From: Deltaproteobacteria bacterium
GTDB lineage: Bacteria > Desulfobacterota > Dissulfuribacteria > Dissulfuribacterales > JALVPX01
Length of the DNA stretch: 7,215 bases
Assembly: GCA_027031565.1 (NCBI GenBank)
Contig: JALVPX010000186.1
Span: 1 to 7,215, forward strand
Direction: 5' to 3'
The notes beneath the pieces are model-generated. The model worked only from the letters and a program-made list of their open reading frames with translations. It had not been told where the DNA came from and did no database searches. The position numbers and the translations under genes were made by a program. Positions 1 to 5,952 of the stretch are shown piece after piece (position 1 is the stretch's first letter; the number at the start of each line of letters is the position of its first letter).

Positions 1-279
1 GAAGTAGAGCCTGTCGTTGAAGTTGAAGATCAACCTGTTGAGCGGCTCAAGGGGATCGGCAATGGTTATCATTTGCGCTTCCTCGAAGTCTTCATCCCAT
101 TCCTCGTCCCCAAATTCGCTCTCGTCGGGACCAGTGCCCGCATTCATTTCCTCCTGCCCAGAAACTGCTGACGTGTCAGCACCAATATTCAAGGCGGCAT
201 GGGAGTTACAAGGCCAAAGTTGTGGAACAACCACCGAAATGAAAAAGACGACAAAGAAGATCAAAGAGCTTGCCTTCAT
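1..279 (-). CDS. mlaA: MlaA/VacJ family outer-membrane lipid-asymmetry protein, N-terminal part (cut by window edge)
   Basis: This is the first 93 codons of a gene that runs off the left edge. MlaA proteins sit in the outer membrane and pass mislocalised phospholipids to the periplasmic MlaC shuttle. Three parts are visible: a signal peptide (K2, hydrophobic run about 5-22, possible cleavage after the SHA at 26-28), a very acidic linker at about 41-70, and the family's opening motif DPLEPLNRLIFNFNDRLYF at 75-93. That motif is the main reason for the call. C24 is preceded by LWP, a poor lipobox, so ordinary signal peptidase I cleavage looks at least as likely as lipoprotein processing. The start lies 34 bases after the dxs stop, which suggests co-transcription. 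The GGAG just before this ATG leaves only one base of spacing, so an in-frame TTG at 306 remains possible. The porin-like core of the protein is outside the window. Confidence 0.85.
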   Translation of the reverse strand, partial: MKASSLIFFVVFFISVVVPQLWPCNSHAALNIGADTSAVSGQEEMNAGTGPDESEFGDEEWDEDFEEAQMITIADPLEPLNRLIFNFNDRLYF

Positions 280-313
280 TCTCCAAGCGACAATTTCCGT
301 ATTCAAACCATCT

Positions 314-2254
314 CTATCTCTTAAAAGAAATAGTCCGCACTCTTGAAACATTCAAACCATCCTTTTTGATTTTTTTCTCCATGCCGAGCAGTTCCATTGC
401 TTTTTGAACCACGGTCTCGACGTCCAGGCCGCTTTTCTGCCTCAATACAGCCTGTGATCCATGTTCAATGAATGTATCCGGCAGGCCCAGGCGTTTTACA
501 GTCACGTTTTTTAGGCCCGCATCGCAAATTGCTTCAAGCACTGCACTGCCGAAACCGCCTTCTAGGGTATTCTCCTCTATCGTGATCACCTTGCCGCACT
601 GGCCTGCATATTCCAAAATTGTTTCTTCATCCAGGGGTTTTACAAAACGGCTGTTTATCACGCCTGCTGCAACACCCCTTTCATGCAAAACCTTGGCCGC
701 CTCAAGGGCAGTTGCCACATGATTGCCGATAGCAATTATTGCAACATCTGAGCCATCTGCAACGACCTCTGCCCTTCCAATCGGAATCTTTTTGAGCTGC
801 CAGTCAAGACCCACGCCCACTCCTGTACCCCGGGGGTACCTGACTGCCACTGGACCATCATGTTCAACAGCAGTATAGATCATGTGCTGTAGCTCATTTT
901 CATCCCTTGGGGCCATTATCATTAAATTCGGCACTGCCCGCAAAAAGGACAAATCAAAGGCTCCATGATGCGTAGGGCCGTCGTCTCCAACCAGCCCTCC
1001 CCTGTCTATGGCAAATACCACCGGCAGGCCCTGAAGGCAGACGTCATGTATGATCTGATCATAGGCGCGCTGCAGGAACGTGGAATATATGGCCACCACT
1101 GGTTTAAGGCCTTCCAGTGCCAATCCAGCTGCAAAGGTGACTGCATGCTGTTCTGCTATGCCTACGTCAAAAAAACGGTCAGGAAACCTTTCCTGAAAGT
1201 GATCCAGGCCTGTACCAGCAGGCATTGCTGCCGTAATGGCCACGATGTCGTTGCGTTCCTCTGCCAGACGAACAAGCGTCTGGCTGAATATCTTGGTATA
1301 GGAAGGTGGTTTCGTTATGGCAGACAGCCTGGGCCTGCCAGTCTCAATGTCAAAAGGCCCCAGGCCGTGGAATTTGGAGGGATTCTTTTCGGCCGGCTCA
1401 TATCCCTTGCCCTTTTTGGTCAGCACATGCACCAATACAGGGCCTGGAATCTCCCTGACATTCTTCAAGGTCTCTATCAGGACTTCCAGGTCGTGGCCTG
1501 GAATGGGGCCTACGTATTCGAATTGAAGGGCCTCAAAGAGCATGCCCGGGGTGAGCAGGCTCTTTAGCGAATCCTCGCTTCGTTTCAGGATGGACCATAT
1601 GTTCTCACCAAAGTTGGAGCGCTTCAGAAAGGCCTCCATCTCCTTTTTAATCTTTGTGACCAGCCTGCTCGTCAACTTCCTGCTCAAAAATGAAGAAAGG
1701 GCGCCTACATTGGGTGAGATGGACATCTCGTTGTCATTCAGGATCACTATCAGATCCTTTCGCAGGTGGCCGGCATTGTTGAGCCCCTCAAAGGCAAGCC
1801 CCGCGGTCATGGAACCGTCGCCAATCACCGCCACTACCTTTGCCTTGTCCCTTTTTATGGATTTTCCAGTGGCCATGCCGAGGGCCGCTGAAATGGAGGT
1901 ACTGCTGTGGCCTGTGTCCAGGGCATCGTAGGGACTCTCACTCCTCTTTGGGAAGCCGCTGATGCCGCCGTATTGCCTCAGTGTGTGAAAGGACTTTTTA
2001 CGTCCAGTGAGAAGCTTGTGGGCATATGCCTGATGGCCCACGTCCCAGATTATCTTGTCTTCAGGCGCGTTGAAGACATAGTGCAGGGCTATGGTTAGTT
2101 CAACCACGCCAAGGCTGGGGGCAAGGTGCCCGCCAGTCTCTGCAACTGTCTTAACAATGGTCTGTCTTAGTCCCTGCGCAAGTTCTTCAAGCTGCAGGAT
2201 GTCCAGGTATTTTAGATCATCAGGATATTCTACCTTATCTATAAGTGTTGCCAT
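314..2254 (-). CDS. dxs: 1-deoxy-D-xylulose-5-phosphate synthase
   Basis: This cytosolic thiamine-diphosphate enzyme condenses pyruvate with glyceraldehyde 3-phosphate to DXP, the committed step of the MEP pathway. DXP also feeds thiamine and pyridoxal synthesis. Visible in the 646-residue product are H43 (GGHLAPS), H74 (VGHQ), GHSSTSIS at 115-122, and the ThDP/Mg motif from GDG 145-147 to N173. Also present are the catalytic glutamate E368 in GIAEQHA, GPTHHG at 426-431, and RYPRG at 472-476. The pyrimidine-binding and transketolase C-terminal domains follow in the usual order. The product is about 25 residues longer than the E. coli enzyme (620), partly through a basic tail (KKIKKDGLNVSRVRTISFKR). 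A longer frame begins at ATG 2275 and overlaps the ispA stop as ATGA, but it lacks a clear ribosome site. ATG 2254 has AGGAG six bases upstream and is preferred. The gene is almost certainly in an operon with ispA. No key residue is missing. Confidence 0.97.
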   Translation of the reverse strand: MATLIDKVEYPDDLKYLDILQLEELAQGLRQTIVKTVAETGGHLAPSLGVVELTIALHYVFNAPEDKIIWDVGHQAYAHKLLTGRKKSFHTLRQYGGISGFPKRSESPYDALDTGHSSTSISAALGMATGKSIKRDKAKVVAVIGDGSMTAGLAFEGLNNAGHLRKDLIVILNDNEMSISPNVGALSSFLSRKLTSRLVTKIKKEMEAFLKRSNFGENIWSILKRSEDSLKSLLTPGMLFEALQFEYVGPIPGHDLEVLIETLKNVREIPGPVLVHVLTKKGKGYEPAEKNPSKFHGLGPFDIETGRPRLSAITKPPSYTKIFSQTLVRLAEERNDIVAITAAMPAGTGLDHFQERFPDRFFDVGIAEQHAVTFAAGLALEGLKPVVAIYSTFLQRAYDQIIHDVCLQGLPVVFAIDRGGLVGDDGPTHHGAFDLSFLRAVPNLMIMAPRDENELQHMIYTAVEHDGPVAVRYPRGTGVGVGLDWQLKKIPIGRAEVVADGSDVAIIAIGNHVATALEAAKVLHERGVAAGVINSRFVKPLDEETILEYAGQCGKVITIEENTLEGGFGSAVLEAICDAGLKNVTVKRLGLPDTFIEHGSQAVLRQKSGLDVETVVQKAMELLGMEKKIKKDGLNVSRVRTISFKR

Positions 2255-2260
2255 GGGTAT

Positions 2261-2265
2261 CTCCT
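2261..2265 (-). promoter_or_regulatory. Ribosome binding site that decides the dxs start
   Basis: AGGAG reads on the minus strand six bases before ATG 2254. The upstream in-frame ATG at 2275, which overlaps the ispA stop codon, has only a weak GAG before it. Translation of dxs therefore most likely begins at 2254, 17 bases after the ispA stop. Coupled initiation at 2275 cannot be excluded. Confidence 0.7.
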
Positions 2266-2271
2266 GTTTTG

Positions 2272-3171
2272 TCATCTGTTTCGCTCGATCACATATCTGG
2301 CAATCGCCCTCAATGGTTCGGCCTTGGAATCAAGAAAATGCAAGGCTGAAAGAGCGGCATCCACATAACTGCGCGCCTTTTCCCGCGATTCTTCCATACC
2401 AAAGAGAGCTGGATATGTGGCTTTTCTTTTCTCAATATCTGACCCCACCGGTTTGCCCAGCACTTCCTCATCCCCTTCTATGTCCAGCAGGTCATCAACT
2501 ATCTGAAATGCCAGCCCCAGGGCTGCCCCATATCTTGACAGGGCATCCAGCCCTTCCCGGGATGCGCCACCTATGATACCGCCAATTTCTACCGAGGCCT
2601 TGATCAAGGCCCCTGTTTTGTGCTCATGGATAAAGGAGAGCTGTTCAGCGTTGATTTCCATGTTTTCCATCAGAACGTCTGCTGCCTGGCCGCCCACCAT
2701 TCCGTTTATACCTGCGGCCTTTGCAAGGGTGGATATGACTTGGGCCGATTTCGATGGTTCCATTTTACCTTGTGCAGCCATTCCAGCCAGCACTTCAAAG
2801 GCGAAGGTCAAAAGGCCGTCACCTGCCAATATCGCCATGGCCTCTCCAAAGGCAATATGGCATGTAGGCCTGCCTCTTCTCAAATCGTCATCGTCCATGG
2901 CTGGCAAATCATCATGAATCAATGAATAGGTGTGTATGAATTCAAGGGCGCAGGCGGCTGGCATTGCCTCAGACTGACTGCCTCCCACAGCCTCGGCAGC
3001 AGCCAGCACCAGTACCGGCCTGAGCCTCTTACCTCCTGCCATAACGCTGTAGCGCATTGCCTCAAGCAAAGTGGCATGCAGGCCGTCTGGATTCGGGAGC
3101 AAGGCATCCAAGGCCTTATCAACATCCATTCTTTTCTTTTTAAGATATGATTTCAGATCAAAGCCTGCCAA
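2272..3171 (-). CDS. ispA: Polyprenyl (farnesyl, possibly geranylgeranyl) diphosphate synthase
   Basis: This soluble trans-prenyltransferase joins IPP to DMAPP and GPP to build farnesyl diphosphate, the precursor of undecaprenyl carriers, quinone side chains and possibly hopanoids. Seen in the 299-residue product are GGKRLRP at 46-52, the first aspartate-rich motif DDLPAMDDDD at 87-96, GQAAD at 161-165, KTGALI at 185-190, and the second motif FQIVDDLLD at 222-230. The two extra residues inside the first motif and the Tyr five residues before it match bacterial type II FPP synthases. A GGPP product cannot be ruled out from sequence. I placed the start at TTG 3171, which has AGGGG six bases upstream. 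This gives the same length as E. coli IspA and an N-terminus (FDLKSYLKKKR) of the usual family style. The frame stays open to a TTG at 3249, but that TTG belongs to a likely -35 box. The stop lies 17 bases before the dxs start. Confidence 0.94.
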   Translation of the reverse strand: MAGFDLKSYLKKKRMDVDKALDALLPNPDGLHATLLEAMRYSVMAGGKRLRPVLVLAAAEAVGGSQSEAMPAACALEFIHTYSLIHDDLPAMDDDDLRRGRPTCHIAFGEAMAILAGDGLLTFAFEVLAGMAAQGKMEPSKSAQVISTLAKAAGINGMVGGQAADVLMENMEINAEQLSFIHEHKTGALIKASVEIGGIIGGASREGLDALSRYGAALGLAFQIVDDLLDIEGDEEVLGKPVGSDIEKRKATYPALFGMEESREKARSYVDAALSALHFLDSKAEPLRAIARYVIERNR

Positions 3172-3177
3172 AAAAAG

Positions 3178-3182
3178 CCCCT
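3178..3182 (-). promoter_or_regulatory. Ribosome binding site supporting the TTG start of ispA
   Basis: AGGGG reads on the minus strand with a six-base spacer (C then five T) before TTG 3171. It supports the 299-residue form of IspA. The next in-frame alternative, ATG 3129, would remove the conserved FDLKSYLKKKR segment. Confidence 0.5.
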
Positions 3183-3220
3183 GGAGTTTGATTTGGTTCT
3201 GGAGCAGCAACTGGTATTGA

Positions 3221-3249
3221 AAATTAGCCTCACCAATTTGGAGTGTCAA
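3221..3249 (-). promoter_or_regulatory. Candidate sigma-70 promoter for ispA-dxs(-mlaA)
   Basis: On the minus strand a perfect TTGACA (3249-3244) is followed by a 17-base spacer and TAATTT (3226-3221). The -10 box keeps T1, A2 and T6, the most conserved positions, but matches only three of six bases overall. Transcription would begin near 3214, leaving a leader of about 40 bases before the TTG start at 3171. It lies between the marC-family stop and ispA, so the isoprenoid genes could be transcribed apart from the upstream gene. No terminator hairpin is visible in the gap, so read-through from upstream is also possible. Confidence 0.5.
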
Positions 3250-3291
3250 TAAACTTGGGCAATTATCAGGGGGAAAATCGCTCGTTATTGA

Positions 3292-3942
3292 TCAACCAGA
3301 TACGGAAGGAAAAAGCCCTTTTATGCCAGCGGCAATGAATTCAATGGCAATGGCAGACAATATCAGCCCCATTATTCTTGAGGCAATGTTGATACCGGTT
3401 GCACCTAACTTGTCTCCTATTGGAACTGCGAGCCTCAAGAAAAACCATGAGACAAGGCATACCAACACAATGACGATCTCGACTTCGGCAAATCTTGCAT
3501 AATAGGACACGCTCGACAACATTCCCCCTTCAGTCAGGTATAGGATCACGGAACTTATTGCACCCGGTCCTGCCAGAAGGGGAATTGCCAGAGGAACAAC
3601 ACTTATATCCTCCTTGGCAACAGCTTCCTCAGCTTCATCTGGGGTATGTTTCACATGACTCGTTTTTGCATGCAGCATTGATATAGCCAGGAGCAGTATC
3701 AATACACCTCCACCTATTCTGAAAGAGTCAATACCGATTCCAAAAAATCGAAGTATCTCATTTCCAGCCAGGGCAGACGTGCTCAGGATTACTGCCATAG
3801 CCAAGGCAGCAGTCTTGGCACAACGGTTTCTTTCCTCTTCATTCATTCCTGCAGTGAGGCCTAGAAAAATGGGCACTGAACCAAGCGGATTGACAATAGA
3901 GAGCAATCCGGCAAAAATCTTCAAAAAAGGGGTGAGTTCCAT
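3292..3942 (-). CDS. MarC-family (UPF0056) integral membrane protein
   Basis: This is a 216-residue inner-membrane protein of the MarC/YchE/YhgN family. Hydrophobic segments lie at about 5-28, 43-66, 73-91, 113-137, 153-173 and 188-208, giving six predicted membrane spans. Family motifs visible are NPLGSVPIFL at 18-27, the AGPGAI turn at 124-129, and RIMGLILSAIAIEFI at 189-203. A charged loop at about 92-112 separates the two halves. The molecular function of the family is not settled; the old link of E. coli MarC to multidrug resistance was not upheld. AAAGGTG before ATG 3942 is a reasonable ribosome site. The gene starts from the A/T-rich gap shared with ispH and ends 120 bases before ispA, in the same orientation. 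It may be the first gene of the minus-strand operon or its own unit. Confidence 0.92.
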   Translation of the reverse strand: MELTPFLKIFAGLLSIVNPLGSVPIFLGLTAGMNEEERNRCAKTAALAMAVILSTSALAGNEILRFFGIGIDSFRIGGGVLILLLAISMLHAKTSHVKHTPDEAEEAVAKEDISVVPLAIPLLAGPGAISSVILYLTEGGMLSSVSYYARFAEVEIVIVLVCLVSWFFLRLAVPIGDKLGATGINIASRIMGLILSAIAIEFIAAGIKGLFPSVSG

Positions 3943-4034
3943 TTTGCACCTTTATAATGACAAAATCGGTTCTAATGTTTAAAAATCTCTTTGTTATTTT
4001 TAATCTTTTTTAGACACTTCCTTGAGGATACAAT
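3943..4034. promoter_or_regulatory. Divergent A/T-rich promoter region between the marC-family gene and ispH
   Basis: These 92 bases separate two divergent starts and are markedly richer in A and T than the flanking genes. Towards ispH, a -10-like TTTAAT (3999-4004) would place a start near 4011. The leader would then include GAGG at 4024-4027, seven bases before ATG 4035, which is a strong ribosome site. A -35-like TTTAAA (3978-3983) sits only 15 bases upstream, so this promoter is weakly supported. Towards the marC-family gene I see AAAGGTG before ATG 3942 but no convincing -35/-10 pair. No operator palindrome stands out. Confidence 0.45.
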
Positions 4035-4952
4035 ATGGAAATCTTGCTTGCCAAGCCCAGGGGATTTTGTGCAGGGGTTAAAAGGGCCATCTCGACCGTG
4101 GAAAAGGCTCTGGAGATCTATGGTCGCCCAGTTTTTGTATTGCACGAGATAGTGCACAATCGCCACGTGATCCAGACGCTAAGCACTAAGGGAGCCATCT
4201 TTGTGGAAGAACTCGAAGAAATCCCAAAGGGAAGCATTACTATTTTCAGCGCCCATGGCGTATCTGAAGAAACAGTAATAAAGGCGGCTTCGAGGGGTTT
4301 AAGGGTAATAGATGCCACATGCCCCCTTGTAACCAAGGTTCATATGCAGGCACGCCGTTACAGCGCCAAGGGAATGGAGGTCATTATAATCGGCCATCCA
4401 GGCCATCCGGAGGTTGAAGGCACCCAGGGCTGGGTTAAGGGGCTTGTTTCCGTGATTGCAACTAGGCGCGACGCAGAAATATTTCAGCCAAAAGCCGACA
4501 AGCTTGCTTATGTCACCCAGACCACCTTGAGCATCGATGATACCAGGGAGGTTATAGAGCTTCTTGGGCAAAGATTTCCGCACATAAGGGGACCTGAGCT
4601 GAGCGATATCTGCTATGCGACGCAGAACCGCCAGGATGCGGTGAAACGCCTTTCGCAACAGATAGATCTGTTACTGGTTGTAGGATCTCAAAACAGCAGC
4701 AATTCAAACAGGCTCAGGGAAACCGGACTGCACCAAGGGCTGCCATCCTATCTTATTGAAAACAAAGACAATATTCAGACAAAATGGTTTGCTGGCATGG
4801 AAAGAATCGGCATTACTGCAGGGGCATCGGCGCCTGAGATCCTGGTCCAGGAAGTAATCGACGAGTTAAAAGACCTTTTCGATTGCACTGTAAAGGAAAT
4901 CGGCGGTGAGGATGAGACCATAGAATTCCGCCTTCCAAAAATGCAATTCTAG
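4035..4952 (+). CDS. ispH: 4-hydroxy-3-methylbut-2-enyl diphosphate reductase
   Basis: IspH (LytB) is a cytosolic iron-sulfur enzyme. It performs the last MEP step, the two-electron reductive dehydration of HMBPP to a mixture of IPP and DMAPP. The 305-residue product has the three cluster cysteines C12 (RGFCAGV), C96 (ATCPLV) and C193 (DICYATQNRQ). Substrate-pocket residues are also seen: H41 (EIVHN), H74 (AHGV), H124 and E126 (GHPGHPEVEGT), the TQTTLS loop at 161-166, NSSNSNRL at 220-227, and TAGASAPE at 261-268. Length and motif order are normal for the single-domain form, with no S1-domain fusion. ATG 4035 has GAGG seven bases upstream. The gene diverges from the minus-strand arm that carries ispA and dxs, so first, last and elongation steps of isoprenoid synthesis sit within about 4.6 kb. 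No terminator is obvious after the stop. Confidence 0.97.
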   Translation: MEILLAKPRGFCAGVKRAISTVEKALEIYGRPVFVLHEIVHNRHVIQTLSTKGAIFVEELEEIPKGSITIFSAHGVSEETVIKAASRGLRVIDATCPLVTKVHMQARRYSAKGMEVIIIGHPGHPEVEGTQGWVKGLVSVIATRRDAEIFQPKADKLAYVTQTTLSIDDTREVIELLGQRFPHIRGPELSDICYATQNRQDAVKRLSQQIDLLLVVGSQNSSNSNRLRETGLHQGLPSYLIENKDNIQTKWFAGMERIGITAGASAPEILVQEVIDELKDLFDCTVKEIGGEDETIEFRLPKMQF

Positions 4953-5097
4953 GCAAAACAGTCATACCTTTCTTTAAAAGTTTGCGTTCTGACACAGCTT
5001 ATCTTCTTTAAGCATCGGCCGTTTTTTGTCGATATTCCAATCAGGAAGCCAAGTTAGACTCAGAGCATCTTTAAAAGAATAATATTTGGGAATTTTG

Positions 5098-5952
5098 ATG
5101 CCACCAGCACATCTGGCAATACATGAAGAGGCACAACGGGCAATACATGGAATCAACCTGATACCAAGCCCATCGCCAATATTGGGCAGACTGCTCGATG
5201 CGCTTCATGATCCCTATCTCGATGCAGAAAAATTCGAGACCCTGGTGAATAAGGATCCTGCGCTGAGCGCAAAGATATTGAACATCGCAAACAGTGCCTA
5301 TTACGGGCTGAGTGCCCAAATTTCTACCATTGAAAGGGCTATAGTTGTTATTGGCATAGACGAGGTGAAAAATATCTGTCTAACTGTTTTGCTCTCTGCC
5401 ATGTTCAGCAGATCGAAAATACACCCTGCGTTCGACATGGGGCGGTTCTGGAAACATTCCCTCTTCGTTGCCCTGGCAGTAAAGGATATGGCAGGAAAGT
5501 TTAATATCACAGAGCCGGAAACCGGCTATGTGCTGGGCCTGTTGCATGACGTAGGCCGAATTGCCAGCGCCACATACATGCACCATTTTTTTGAAGAGGT
5601 TCACAGGCTGGCAACACAAAAGGGCCTAAAGATGTTTCAGGCAGAGAAGGAAATCGGGCTTACCCACGCACAGATAGGGAGCTGGCTTGGAAAAAAATGG
5701 GCCCTGCCCTCGTTGCTCTGTACCGGGATAAAATATCATCACGAGCCAGAAAAAGCCCAGGATCACATAAAGGAAACGTTATTGATCCATATGGCAGACA
5801 CCCTGGCATATTCCCGTTCACCAGGCAGCCATGCAGTTCTAAAGGAGATATTGCAGAAATTGAGGATTTCACCCGACCTTAGCAGAGAGCTTGAAAATTG
5901 TACCGTGATGTGGTGGGAAAATGTAAAGGCCCTGTGGGAGACACTTAATTAA
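5098..5952 (+). CDS. HDOD-domain signalling protein
   Basis: This 284-residue protein consists almost entirely of one HDOD domain (about 15-225) with a short helical C-terminus. HDOD proteins are HD-like regulators found beside chemotaxis, two-component and c-di-GMP genes, and most have no proven catalytic activity. Characteristic segments are the helical start (IPSPSPILGRLLDAL), DPALSAKILNIANSAYYG at 53-70, and the STIERAIVVIGIDEVKN run at 76-92. HD-type residues remain visible: H120 (FWKHS), H150-D151 (LLHDVGR), H190, H214-H215 (KYHHEP) and D234 (HMADTLA). The frame also allows TTG starts at 5086 and 5095. ATG 5098 is preferred because GGGA lies six bases upstream, though that site is weak. 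The TAA stop is followed directly by the ATG of the kinase gene in the same frame, so the two are probably translated together. No DNA-binding, receiver or membrane segment is present. Confidence 0.9.
   Translation: MPPAHLAIHEEAQRAIHGINLIPSPSPILGRLLDALHDPYLDAEKFETLVNKDPALSAKILNIANSAYYGLSAQISTIERAIVVIGIDEVKNICLTVLLSAMFSRSKIHPAFDMGRFWKHSLFVALAVKDMAGKFNITEPETGYVLGLLHDVGRIASATYMHHFFEEVHRLATQKGLKMFQAEKEIGLTHAQIGSWLGKKWALPSLLCTGIKYHHEPEKAQDHIKETLLIHMADTLAYSRSPGSHAVLKEILQKLRISPDLSRELENCTVMWWENVKALWETLN

Noticed and set aside
965..1567. A 200-codon plus-strand open frame opposite dxs
   Set aside because: It lies entirely antisense to the conserved core of dxs and its translation resembles no protein family. 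It also lacks a good ribosome site.
2091..2576. A 161-codon plus-strand frame spanning the dxs-ispA junction
   Set aside because: It is antisense to two well-conserved genes, and its proline, cysteine and serine rich translation is typical of a shadow frame.
4998..5036. Possible terminator after ispH: GCTTA/TAAGC stem followed by CGGCCG and six T
   Set aside because: The stem is only five weak base pairs, and the T run is separated from it by a short CGGCCG palindrome that cannot form a useful loop. It does not fit an intrinsic terminator.
5055..5083. Promoter-like TAGACT, 17-base spacer, AATAAT before the HDOD gene
   Set aside because: The predicted start near 5090 would leave only about eight bases before ATG 5098 and would cut into the ribosome site. 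It would work only for a nearly leaderless transcript.
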